53,922 nucleotides of DNA from Chara braunii (lineage: Eukaryota; Streptophyta; Charophyceae; Charales; Characeae). Made by a program: the position numbers and the translations under genes. The notes beneath the pieces were generated by a model. That model was given only the letters and a program-made list of their open reading frames with translations, ran no database searches and had not been told where the DNA came from. Where the stretch lies: positions 6,538,307 through 6,592,228 of the forward strand of contig BFEA01000015.1 in assembly GCA_003427395.1 (NCBI GenBank), written 5' to 3'. Shown piece by piece: positions 11,085 to 20,484 of this stretch. Numbering within the stretch: the stretch's first letter is position 1; every line of letters begins with the position of its first letter.

Positions 11085-11215
11085 TTGTGAACCAATGCTG
11101 TGAACCCCGTAGGACCAGGGGCCACTCCCCCAAACAAAATCGGACCGGTCCTACCGGCCGGTTGACCAGGCTGGTCCCCTCTGGTCGGCCATATCGCATC
11201 TTTTATTATTATTAT
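11085..11215 (+). repeat. Dispersed repeat, GC-rich head with (ATT)n tail
   Basis: Contains GTAGGACCAGGGGCC, CCGGTCCTACCGGCCGG, then CATATCGCATC and TTTTATTATTATTATT. The reverse complement of 28190-28310 carries the same order of motifs and ends in a homopolymer tract, so both are copies of one dispersed repeat. Confidence 0.7.
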
Positions 11216-11417
11216 TACAAGTGGACCTGCCGCAGCTACGCTGCGGCGTTGGACGATGACAAAAACACCATCAGTTGGATATCATCTTTGCTATGTACCC
11301 CTACCAGAAGCCGCCCAACTTTGCAAAAGGCCAAGCGAATTTGCACACCCACCTGACAGGGGCATAAGACAAACTTGCCAGCCGAAAAGGCCATTACCAC
11401 TTCCCCCCCGAAAGGAT

Positions 11418-11432
11418 TCTCTCTCTCTCTCG

Positions 11433-11476
<44 letters not shown>

Positions 11477-11757
11477 CTCCTCCCCCGTGTGCAACCTCGC
11501 AACTTCCTCGTCCTCCTTGGCGGCCCCCTTCTCTGGCTCGCATGAACTCCTCCCCCTAGCACGACCCAGACAGAGAGAGAGAGAGAGATTTGCATCGATT
11601 GGTTGAGCAAGGCACCGACCAGTGCGTCTCTCATCCCATCGATGGAAAACTCTCTATCTCTCTCTCTCTCTCACACACACACACGCACACACACTCTCTC
11701 TCTCTCTCTCACATACACACACACACACAAACGCTCATACACAAACACGCGCGCGCA
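11418..11757. repeat. (CT)n and (CT)n(CA)n microsatellites
   Basis: CT runs at 11418-11472 and 11656-11672, then alternating CT and CA runs to about 11757, ending GCGCGCGCACGTGTGTG. The alternating purine-pyrimidine part could adopt Z-DNA. Protein frames through it are low complexity. Confidence 0.95.
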
Positions 11758-11930
11758 CGTGTGTGTAGTACTGTATATTTCGATGTTCTAGCCGAATCCG
11801 CATATAGCTCCTCGCTGCACTACTTTCTACATGCACAAAAAACAAAATTCATGGCCGTGCATCTTTCCATGTTTTAGCGGACACTCTCGTTTTGCACATT
11901 TCGAGAGTAGTGCAGCGAGGCATATAGTCT
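11758..11930. repeat. Dispersed repeat end (TGTATATTTCGATGTTCTAGC family)
   Basis: Shares GTATATTTCGATGTTCT with 13806 and, inverted, with 13595 and 14290. Shares TTCCATGTT...CATTT...AGTAGTG.AGCGAGGC with 40900-40970. The two motif types adjoin here, linking the 13-14 kb and 40 kb families. Confidence 0.6.
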
Positions 11931-12339
11931 TCTTCTCCTAGTCCAGCGACATTCAGCGCAAATGCGGATGACCTTTTTTTTTTTTTCCTGTCGTTGTATG
12001 AGGTGACCTGGCATTGATGTGGTGCCGGATTTGTGGATCTCGGTGTTTCACTGTGTGATATTCTAGCTGCAGCGAGAATCCTGACCATATTTTGGTATCT
12101 TTGCGTCCTTTTTTTTGAGTTTTTTTAACTGTTTTTTTTTTTTCGACATTGATTGTTAGCGCGACTCCCAAACAGTTTTCCTTGTCCGTTCCACCTCTTT
12201 TTTCCCATCTTGATTGTGGTTCTCGGGACTGCTGAGCTTATTTGTTCCCTTCCTGGTTGAGTGCAGCTGTCGCAAAAGGACATCTTCAGTATGTGGAAGC
12301 CTTGCACCGCCACGGCTCTCAGCCTGCATGATGTTCTCT

Positions 12340-13545
12340 CACCTTACTGTCTTTCTTCCTTTTTTTTTTTCTTTTTTTTTTCCTTTTTTTCCAACCCTCT
12401 CTGTTCTCTTAACTCCTGAGTTGTTTCCTTAGCTGTTTTCCTTGTGTTCTGTCCTCACTGGGTCTTCTTCGTTGTATTGCCTTCTTGGTCGCTTTGCATT
12501 TGTGGCCATTTCATTTGCTTGCGGCTGGTCTCCACCCTGCCCCGCACTAGTTTTGTTCGTTTCCATGAACTTTCTCCCCTGTGTTTCTTTCGTTTCTTCG
12601 TAGACAACGTGCTGTCTTCTGAGTAGCATTTTTGTTTTCATATTTTAGTTTTTGGGATTCCGCGACTGTGAAGAGTTGCATAACAAATACCAGATTTTAT
12701 TTCACCCCCCTCCCCCCTCGAACCGTATAGCATTTCTTTTCCTGTGTTCAATGGGCGAACCGTATGCCACGGTCTTCTTCCTCCAACGACCTTCTCCGTC
12801 TTCCTTCCTCCCTTCAACTCGGCTGTCCCCTCATCCCCTCATCCCCCCCTCCCACTCCTCCCTCCTCCTGCCTCCTCCGTTCGTTTACCTCCCTCCGCAT
12901 GCCTCTCCTCAGCGCGCCTCCATTGTCGTCTGCCTCTTCCCCGACCGTTCTTGTCCCGTCCCAAACCTCCTTTACCCTCCCCCCACCCTCCCCGACCCAC
13001 ACCAGACCGTCGTTGATACTTCTCCTCCTCCTCTGGGTCTAGTCTCCTTCTCCATGAATCAATCAATCAATAAAGATTGACCTTGGTCGAGATTGATTCA
13101 TTGATTGATTGATTGATGATTGGCGATTGATCGATTAACTGTAACGGACTCAAAAAGAAAAGGAGAATCAAAGACAGAAGGAAGAAGGAAACGACGCAAG
13201 AATTAAAAGAAAAGAAAAAAAAGTTGAGACACGAAACGAAGAAGAAAACGAGACAGGAATGCAGAAAAAGAAAACGAGTTTTTTATCCACCTCCTCCTCC
13301 ACCTCCCTCCCTTCCACTTGCCTTTTTCCTCGTCCTCCTCCTTGCCTTTATCCTCCGCCTCTCTTCGGCTTTCTCGTTCACCTCCTCCTCATCCTTTTCC
13401 TCCTTCCCCTCGACTGCTTTCTCCTCCTCCCCCTCCTCTTCGGCTTTCACGTCCGCCTCCCCCTCTTCTTCTTCTTCTTCTTCTTCTTCTTGCTCATCCA
13501 ATTCTCCTCCCACTCCTCCCTCCTCCCTCGTCCCTCTTCCCCCCC
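12340..13545. other. Alternating polypyrimidine and polypurine domains
   Basis: 12340-12400 is T/C-rich; 12700-13050 almost pure pyrimidine (C/T); 13150-13275 strongly purine (A/G); 13280-13545 again pyrimidine, including a (CTT)n run near 13465-13490. Apparent Pro/Ser/Leu-rich frames are explained by composition. No gene called. Confidence 0.6.
13055..13130. repeat. (ATCA)n / (TGAT)n inverted repeat hairpin
   Basis: TGAATCAATCAATCAAT on the left faces ATTGATTGATTGATTGATGA on the right across a roughly 25-bp spacer, giving a long potential stem. It sits at the change from a pyrimidine-rich to a purine-rich domain. Confidence 0.75.
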
Positions 13546-13572
13546 TCCACACACACACACACACACACACGA

Positions 13573-13855
13573 TGAGCAAAATCGAATGAATCTTCTGCTA
13601 GAACATCCAAATATACACTACTTACCTGCACACACCCCTCGCTGGCCTTTTCAAACGTGGGCCCGCAGGAAGATTGATTCGATGGGCTGGTCTCTCTCTC
13701 TCTCTCTCTCTCTCTCTAACATACACACCCACACACGCACACACACACTTCCCACACACCCACACACCCACACACGCACACACACGCACACACGTGTGTG
13801 TGTAGTAGTGTATATTTCGATGTTCTGGTGGAAGATTAATTCGATTTTGCTCATC
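13573..13855. mobile_element. Foldback-type element with about 52-bp inverted arms enclosing microsatellites
   Basis: The left arm starts GATGAGCAAAATCGAATGAA and runs to ATATACACTACT (about 13573-13624). The right arm runs from AGTAGTGTATATTTCGATG to TTCGATTTTGCTCATC (about 13804-13855). The arms match over about 52 bp with a few mismatches. Between them lie (CT)n, (CA)n and CACGTGTGTG. The arms recur at 14081-14096 and 14267-14318, so the unit is duplicated. Confidence 0.75.
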
Positions 13856-13912
13856 CTATCGATGGAAGTAGTGTTAGGCCGGTCGCGGGGTTGGAGACTT
13901 ACCTGTTGGCCG

Positions 13913-13951
<39 letters not shown>

Positions 13952-14156
13952 CCCTCGCTGGCCTTTTAGAACGCGGCCCCGNNNNNNNNNNNNNNNNNNN
14001 NNNNNNNNNNNNNNNNNNNNNNNNNNNNNNNNNNNNNNNNNNNNNNNNNNNNNNNNNNNNNNNNNNNNNNNNNNNNNNNNNGATTTTGCTCATCATATGG
14101 ATGGAAGTAGCGTTAGGCCGGGCCGGTCGTGGGGTTGGAGACTTACCTGTTGGCCG

Positions 14157-14192
<36 letters not shown>

Positions 14193-14193
14193 G

Positions 14194-14237
<44 letters not shown>

Positions 14238-14345
14238 TCGCACACACACTCGCACACACACACACAATGAGCAAAATCGAATGAATCTTCCGCTAGAACA
14301 TCGAAATATACACTACTTGCCTGCACGTGTCCCTCGCTGGCCTTT
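13856..14345. repeat. Further copies of the foldback/microsatellite unit, interrupted by a 100-N gap
   Basis: A block (GATGGAAGTAG, GTTAGGCCGG, GGGGTTGGAGACTTACCTG, TTGGCCGCTCTCTCT) occurs at 13861-13920 and again at 14099-14160. CCCTCGCTGGCCTTTT occurs near 13638, 13952 and 14331. The gap 13982-14081 lies inside this array and is probably an unresolved repeat unit. Confidence 0.8.
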
Positions 14346-14689
14346 TTGAACACGGCCCCACATCATTTCGTCTCAACGTGCGACTTCGGCGCAGCGGACT
14401 TTTCAAGCGATGCAGTTTCCGAAGTCTTGCCTCTTGATCGTGTCTTTTTTGCGCCCGCGTCCGTCGGCGTCAGTCCTGTCCACGCCACTTGCGGTCCTGT
14501 CCCTCCCGCGCCGCTTCATTTTTGCGCCCGCGTCCCTCAGCGTCTGTCCTATCCCGCCTCGCCCTTGCACCGGTTCCCCTACCGGGTTCCACCCCTCCAC
14601 GGGTTTCCCTTGGGCCCGTGACCGAGCATGTCGGCGGGACCTTTACAACTTTTAGTAGTATAGGGATTATTACTATTTTTTTTTCTAGC
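14346..14689. other. C+G-rich non-coding stretch
   Basis: Several overlapping short frames share an internal duplication (TTTTTTGCGCCCGCGTCCGTC near 14447 and ATTTTTGCGCCCGCGTCCCTC near 14518), so this is an old tandem duplication of about 70 bp. No motif supports a protein. Confidence 0.45.
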
Positions 14690-14935
14690 CCATAGTGTTG
14701 TAGAGGCCAAGGACTAGACCCAAGGCTATTGCTGGCAGCGGCAGCTGGTGGTTGTTCTGACAGGATGGCCACCTTCCCTACCCTTCCCCACATTAATACT
14801 CCCAGCGCATCCCCTATCCCTACTATCCTACCTCAGTGTGACTAGTACTCAGGACCATCACCTTACCAGTATAGAGGCCAACACCTTACCAGTATAGAGG
14901 CCAACTTGGACCATACAAAAGTGACAAGCACCAAG
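14690..14935 (+). repeat. Dispersed repeat, tail half (inverted copy at 27938-28160)
   Basis: TTGTAGAGGCCAAGGACTAGA, CACATTAAT, ATCCCTACTATCCTACCTCA, AGGACCATCACC and GTGACAAGCACC occur in the same order on the minus strand of 27938-28160. The region 14859-14904 is locally duplicated as 23 bp x 2 (ACCTTACCAGTATAGAGGCC). No coding capacity. Confidence 0.85.
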
Positions 14936-15380
14936 CGGCCTTATCAGTTTTTTATTGGGTCCGCAAAGGCGAAAAAAACATGCACCTGCGGAGATATCAT
15001 GGCGTGAGTTTCGATCAGCAATTTCGGTAGAAAAGGATCTGTGGTTTTTTTTTTTCACTTTCCTTTCCCATGCGAGACCATGGCTGACCCCTTCTTGACA
15101 CACGTGACTCTGTCACGGCCACGGTACTTTCATTGCTTTTCCAAACTCGATGGTTGTTTTCGTTGCAGGCGCGCATATTTTTTGCTCATCCGAAACTGAA
15201 AGTGACATTAACGTACTTGCCCCTAATAGTATTCGTACACGTTGTATTAGGTCGTGCAGTGCGTGTCACACCTCTTGAATATTTCACTACATTATAACAA
15301 TCGCTACTTGACGGCCTGTGACCAGCAGCCCATCTAGGCCCTCCATTTTGTTGGCTCGCGACGTTCCAGATGAGGTGCTG
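14936..15380. other. No gene recognised; 5' flank of the LTR element
   Basis: Ends in GCTG immediately before the 5' LTR. GCTG also follows the 3' LTR, the candidate target-site duplication. Confidence 0.4.
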
Positions 15381-16857
15381 TGTTTGGACCTGCCCAACAT
15401 GGACTGAGACACACAGCTGATTTTTTAGTTTTGCCAATGGAACGCATGCCTTGCTGAGTTTCCTGCTTGTTGCTGACTTTTCTAAGTCCGAGTGTGTGCG
15501 TGATTGCTGGTCTGCATGCCTGTCTGAGAGCTTGTTGGTGTTAGTGCGGGTGCGACTCGCGAGGGTACTTGTCTGTGTGGAAGGCCCGATGTGTCGGTAC
15601 TTACCTGAGGCCGTGGCATTGAGGGTTGGAGTGGGGAAAACACTCAAGTGGTGGGGAAAGAGGCCCACGACACTTGAAGCAGTGGAAAAACACTCAAGTA
15701 GCAGGTAGGACGGTACCAGACCGGGTAGAGTTAGATGTCTCGAGTACTCGAGGCTGAGCAGAAGAAGACAAAGTTGGCGTTTCTAGAGTACCATTCCAAC
15801 CAGTTTGAGTCTACCTTCTTTCCTTGAACATAACTCGTTTTCGTTGTATTAGAGTTTCAGACTTGGAAAAATATCAAATAGAACACATATCAAATAGAAC
15901 GCATATGCGTTGTATTCGGAATTTCGGGCTATTCAAATAGAACACATATTCACATATGTATTGTATTCGAATAGAACACCCCCTATGCGTTGTATTCGAA
16001 TAGAACACACCCAATGCGTTGTATTTGTTTACAATGCATATGCGTTATGTTTGGGGGAAGAAGGTAGGGCTTGTATCGCAGTATCAAGGTCTGCAATGAT
16101 GTTTCCCTTTGAAAGGGAGGAGGTACCCGATTGCTTGGAGGCCGTGTGGCCTAGGAAGTCATTCGCCAAGAGGCAAGCAGGCCACTCTATCTCCAGGAGC
16201 AGCGAAGGGCTCCTCATTGTTGTTGTCTAGGTTTGGCGACACACTGGTTTGAGCGCTGGCTGGAGCAGTGCTGCGGGGGAGGAGCAAGGACAAGAGGAGG
16301 AAGAAGACCAGGACTAGGAGGAGCGCTAGAGATACTTACCTGGCTATGGTGGATGCCATCTTCATCACCTCGGTGGACACTACATCTTGAAGGCCCCCGT
16401 TGGGGTAGAGCTACACCAAGAAGCTTCGACGCAGAGTCAGGCATGGCGACCTGAGCTAGAGCGGGCATAGCTGCTTTGTGTTGTCCTTTACACAACAGGG
16501 CAATGCTTTGGTAGTTCGCCATAGCCTCGACCATGGAAGGAGGAGGAAGAAGGGTGGCCATGGCTATGGTGAACCTTTGTGTGATGCCTGCTGTAGAAGA
16601 GGGATTCAGACATTGATTCTGGTTCAGCCATTCAACATTATTATTATTATTATTTCTTGTTTGAATAAGAGGGGAGGAGATAAGGAGGAGGAGAGTGGTT
16701 GGCGAAGAAGCCAATTCTCATTGGTCTTTGCCGGTATACATCTTCTTCTTCATCATTCCCTCTCTCTCCTCTCAAGTTCATTCATTTCTTTTAGCAATTG
16801 GACGACATTGCACTTTCTGATGAATGTGTACTTGGAAATTGGGCTAGGATCATAACA
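15381..16857 (+). mobile_element. 5' LTR of a Ty3/gypsy chromovirus
   Basis: Starts TGTTTGGACC (the 3' LTR starts TGTTAGGACC) and ends CATAACA, with TGTT and TAACA forming the usual short inverted ends. It aligns along its length with 21945-23296 and, reversed, with the solo LTR at 37742-39092. It holds a segment absent from the 3' LTR (about 15836-16046) made of degenerate repeats of ATGCGTTGTATTCGAATAGA. The four flanking bases GCTG match those after the 3' LTR. The LTR supplies transcription start and polyadenylation for the element; no clear TATA box was fixed. Confidence 0.9.
15836..16046. repeat. Tandem repeat expansion inside the 5' LTR only
   Basis: The motif ATGCGTTGTATTCGAATAGA, followed by ACAC, occurs four to six times in whole or part. 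The 3' LTR and the solo LTR lack it, so it arose after insertion of this element. Confidence 0.75.
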
Positions 16858-16858
16858 T

Positions 16859-16870
16859 TGGTATCAGAGC
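16859..16870 (+). promoter_or_regulatory. Primer-binding site 1 (initiator Met tRNA)
   Basis: TGGTATCAGAGC is the canonical plant LTR-retrotransposon PBS, complementary to the 3' end of initiator methionine tRNA. It lies one base after the LTR end CATAACA, as expected for priming minus-strand synthesis. Confidence 0.93.
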
Positions 16871-17040
16871 GGATTGGTTGGCGAAGAAGGCAATTCTCAT
16901 TGGTCTTTGTCGATGTACGTCCTCTTCTTCTTCTTCTTTCCCTCTCTCTCCTCTCAAGTTCATTGATTTCTTTTAGCAATTGGACGACATTGCACTTTCT
17001 AATGAATGTGTACTTGGAAATTGGGCTAGGATCATAACAT

Positions 17041-17052
17041 TGGTATCAAAGC
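17041..17052 (+). promoter_or_regulatory. Duplicated primer-binding site 2
   Basis: TGGTATCAAAGC, one mismatch from site 1, again one base after a CATAACA end. It was created by the 182-bp duplication. Confidence 0.9.
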
Positions 17053-17082
17053 GGATTCTACTTGCTGGCGAGAGTTGCCACT

Positions 17083-17124
17083 CCAACCCTAACTTAAGTG
17101 GAGGGCTACCACTTAGGGTTAGGG
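17083..17124 (+). repeat. Leader hairpin in the LTR element
   Basis: CCAACCCTAACTTAAGTGG faces CCACTTAGGGTTAGGG across a seven-base loop. It lies just after PBS 2 in the untranslated leader. A packaging or dimerisation role is possible by position only. Confidence 0.5.
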
Positions 17125-17624
17125 CTGGAAGTTGAGGGAAGCTGCCCCCACCTGGTTAGGTCGTGTTGGGTCGACACTTGACCTGACTAGGTTATGTGAG
17201 AGTAAGGTTGGAGTGGCGAGACACTTCGAGAAGACTTTGTGCGACGATTGGGAGAGGCGATAGTGAGAGGCACTCGCACTTGGAATCTGATTCAAGGGAT
17301 GGGCTTGGCGACTTCAGGGCTTCCCCCAAGTAGGCGAGCTTGAGATAAAGCAGCCATTCTGGACTCGGGGATCTCGTATTCGCTCTGATTGAGCTGAGAC
17401 GTTGGGTCAGATCTCTCATCTGAATTATTTGTATTTCTTTTATGGTTGCTCTCTAGTTCAAATGTAATGCGGCTTTGATTATGAGTACCTTCTCTTCTTT
17501 GAGCTTTTCAGTTTTTTTCTTTTTTCGAGTTCATGTTTTGACGCCCGTGGAGACTCGTGGACAAAAGGAAGAGAGAGAGAAGGGAGTGACTCATCTTCAT
17601 GGACTTGTTGAGTATTTTTTCGTA

Positions 17625-18946
17625 ATGCCTAAGAACCTCGGTAGTTCTAAGATGGCCACAGTAAAGGTCTCTGGAGCTTTGAAGGTCCAACTGGATGCTG
17701 CCAACGATGATGACAAACCATTGTTCCAAGTCCTCTACGACAAGGCACTGGCAAGGAAAGAGAAGAGAGGAGGAAAAGCGGAAAACCATTGTTGCGGACC
17801 ATGAGGCTGTTTTCAAAGCAGTTCCCTCCTTGGCTGATACAAAGGTGGAGAAAGATTTGGTCATGTATGAGCGTGCTCTCATAAACTATCATCTGGTAAG
17901 TGAAATGCCTGGTCAGATATCCAAATTTTGGCCAGGTAAGTCAACTGCAGAGGCAGTTTGCGGAGATGGCCAGGGAGCACAATGATCAGATGCGGCATAT
18001 GGGAAATCTGCATTAGACCCAGATTCCTACTCCTCTATCTCTACCTCCTGCCTCCAATGCTGCTAACCAGTCAGCCTTTGCTCCTCTCCATGGCTCTACC
18101 TCTTCGTTTCTAAGTGTGGTTCAATCGGGAACTGCAGTAGGTGCAGACCCCGCTGCCGCTACAACAAGTGACACCATAGGGATTTTTGCAGCTGTTGCAG
18201 CCTTGAGTTCAGACAGAACATTTGCTGGTGCCGGTTATAGCAGTCCCTATGTGGATAGAAAGGCGGTACAAATCTTGTCCAAGTACGATGGCAAGGAAGA
18301 CGTGGAGTTTTGGATCAGCTCCATGCAAGCCTACTTTGAGGTACTGGGAACTTTGTTGATGAGCGAGTCGTTGATTTTGGGGACCAACATTGAACCCGCC
18401 GTACAGAGCTTCTTAGAAGTCCAAGCTATGCAAGCCGGGTATACTAAGATTAATCTGTCGGACTGCCTCAAGGTTACACCAATGGTCACACTAGAAGAGA
18501 TGTTGATTAAACAATAAAGATCCACCTGCTGCTGCTAGAGTAAGGAACCCGCTTGACAATTTCAAGCGCAGCAAGTGGTCGGGCACCATGGACAACCTGC
18601 AATTGAATGTAAGCAATTTTTTTTGCTACTCTCCGGTTGGAAGTGACTGCACAGTCATTCATGGATGTTGTGAAAGGTGTGGTTCCCATTACTTATACAC
18701 ATTGCATAGGCAAAAATTTCATTGGATACACGGATGGCTCTCCTTCATGCAGGATGTAGTCAGCCTCGAGGCACATGACCTAGTTTCCATGGAAGGCAGC
18801 AAAAAGCCTATATGGGGCAAGCGGTTTAGAGGCAGCAACCGCTTTGTTGTGCATGACCTGCTGGAGGCTGATGAGGAGGCCTACGCAGATGACCCCACTC
18901 TTGATGATGATCAAGAGCAGGACTTTCTGTTCATCTTCAGCCCATG
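17625..18946 (+). pseudogene. gag remnant of the Ty3/gypsy element
   Basis: Gag forms the particle and binds element RNA. Reading starts at ATG 17625 (MPKNLGSSK), shifts frame near 17790 into a helical segment (DHEAVFKAVPSLAD), then shifts again near 17940 into a coiled-coil-like stretch (LQRQFAEMAREHNDQM). After a stop at about 18014 comes a Pro/Ala/Ser-rich linker and the capsid-like core with YDGKEDVEFWISSMQAYF (around 18284-18340), the W-I-x-x-M-x-x-Y-F pattern usual for plant Ty3/gypsy Gag. A TAA near 18515 and a further shift precede an acidic C-terminal part ending at about 18946. Several breaks make it non-functional. It follows the leader and precedes a zinc-knuckle remnant. Confidence 0.8.
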
Positions 18947-19188
18947 AATTTGATATTAACAATGATGAAGAGAAACTTTATGCATTAAGAAAGTCTGCCA
19001 ATGTGAAATGATCAAACCAAAACTCAAGGAAATACTATGCCAATGTGAAAGGATCAAACCAGAACTCAGGGAAAAACTATGTCCCACTCCCCAAGGGAGT
19101 CAAGATCCTAAGGATGCTGCAACCAAACCTTGGTTGGACCTCCGGATCAGCGAAAGTGAATGGAAAGGTAAGATCAAGAAAAACGGTT

Positions 19189-19230
19189 TGCTTGCATTAC
19201 CTGAAATCCAACCATAAAGTTCAAATTTGT
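19189..19230 (+). pseudogene. Degenerate Gag zinc knuckle
   Basis: VCLHYLKSNHKVQICY has C-x2-[Y]-x4-H-x4-C spacing, exactly a CCHC nucleocapsid knuckle with the second Cys replaced by Tyr. Zinc binding should be lost. Confidence 0.7.
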
Positions 19231-19499
19231 TATAGGCTGTAGGGAAACCCGAATCAGGCGTAGAGTTGGCATCAACACCTTCTACAGCAAGGGAGACTGG
19301 ACCTGGCGCAGATTAACACTGCTCCCTTGAAGCCCCGTTATCTGCTGATTCGAAGGTTGACGCATATCATGTACTCTATGATGAGCCTTGGGAGGAGTCT
19401 GAGAAGGTTACTTCCACTACCACCTTGAGCATTGGGCTGAGATGAAACAACAACGTGCTCAAGGAACAACAAAATTAATCTTCTTCAAGCTTCTCATTA

Positions 19500-19670
19500 A
19501 CCATTGCTACCTCCCTTGTCTTGGTTGATTGTGCTGCAACTGCTAACTTCATGTCTCCACCAGGGATACGCAAGGTGGGCTTGGGAACGAGGCAAGTGGA
19601 GTTGCAGGCCCCTTGCCAGACCCACGTAGGCAACAAAGAAGCTGTCTCCTTGACGCATGCGGTCTAAGGT
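19500..19670 (+). pseudogene. Retropepsin-like aspartic protease remnant
   Basis: An open segment without its own ATG reads SLVLVDCAATANFMSP and then GLGTRQVELQ. The catalytic D-S/T-G-A motif of element proteases appears as DCAAT (19527-19541), keeping the Asp but altering the Ser and Gly. The frame stops near 19665. Position between the Gag knuckle and RNase H fits pol. The protease would have cleaved the polyprotein. Confidence 0.65.
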
Positions 19671-19974
19671 GTGCACACTACCGTTGACAAAGATAAGATA
19701 GTCACACATGCACTTAACTTTTATATACTTGACTAGTTGCCTTTCGACGCAGTTCTAGGGTTTGTAGGCTATGGTCCCAGTGCAAATGGAATGAGTGGAA
19801 GGGTGATCTCTTTGTGGTGCCCGATTCTTTGGGAAATGAACGCGCAGTATCACAATACAAGAAGAGCGAATCCCAAGTGACTTATCTCAATCCAAACTAA
19901 CAAGCAAAAAGGTACCTTGTACATGAGCTTAAGCATGTGAAACTGCCTTTCAAACCTTGAAAGAGTCATTGGTG
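19671..19974 (+). other. Missing reverse-transcriptase core (internal deletion)
   Basis: Between the protease and RNase H remnants there is only about 300 bp, where a Ty3/gypsy element carries the finger-palm-thumb domains. No YxDD-type motif is present in any plus frame. LPFDAVLGF near 19740 resembles the protease-to-RT junction, so the deletion probably begins just after it. Confidence 0.7.
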
Positions 19975-20233
19975 AGTCATCCTGTGCTCCGTATTGCGGA
20001 TCCAAACTCAAATTCGTAGTCACTACGGATGCGAGCCAATACGACTGCAAAAAGATGATGGTGATGGCTTGCGTCCATTCAAATTCTACAGCAAACGCAT
20101 GCCCAACGAAAAGGTAGCTACTTTGACCTACATGGGCAAACTTTATGTTGTATGCATAGCTTTGGACCACTGGAACCACTATCTTTTGGGATGCCACTTC
20201 AAAGTTTTTTCTGATCATGAGACTTTGAAATAG
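19975..20233 (+). pseudogene. RNase H domain remnant
   Basis: KFVVTTDASQYDC near 20010-20045 carries the first catalytic Asp of retroelement RNase H. After a frame change, GLRPFKFYSKRMPNEKV...YLLGCHFKVFSDHETLK (20070-20233) matches the rest of the domain, with SDHETLK giving the later Asp and His motif. RNase H degrades the RNA strand during reverse transcription. At least one frameshift and a stop after 20233 break it. Confidence 0.82.
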
Positions 20234-20484
20234 ATCAAGGAGCAAACCACCTTGCCTTGTACGTAGACTTGTTGGTTCGATGAGGTCGACACCTCAAGTA
20301 TATAACTTGCCTTGTGAACTCCTACGACCTTCGGAAAAAACCGAAGGAGGAACTCGTGGAGCAAACTGCCGAGGATCCGAACCTCAATCCAATTCTTGAG
20401 CAACTGCAAGCTGACCCTAGCAATCGGCCTGATTTTCATGAACGTGAAAGTTTGTTTTTTTTATGCTAAGGAAAAAATGACCGT

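Larger units (their letters stand above)
16696..17056 (+). repeat. Tandem duplication (about 180 bp x 2) of LTR 3' end plus PBS
   Basis: GTTGGCGAAGAAG, a (CTT)n stretch, CAAGTTCATT, GGACGACATTGCACTTTCT and GGGCTAGGATCATAACA occur twice, each copy ending in a primer-binding site. Spacing between the two PBS copies is 182 bp. Only one copy exists at the 3' LTR. Confidence 0.92.

Noticed and set aside
11236-14349. Long Ser/Leu, Arg/Glu and His/Thr frames on both strands
   Set aside because: They are produced by CT, GA and CA microsatellites and polypyrimidine tracts; one also runs through an N gap.
16214-16714. 166-codon minus-strand frame
   Set aside because: Lies wholly inside the 5' LTR and is antisense to it; no motif.
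17083-17124. Interstitial telomere-like CCCTAA/TTAGGG
   Set aside because: Only one or two units on each arm; better explained as a leader hairpin of the LTR element.
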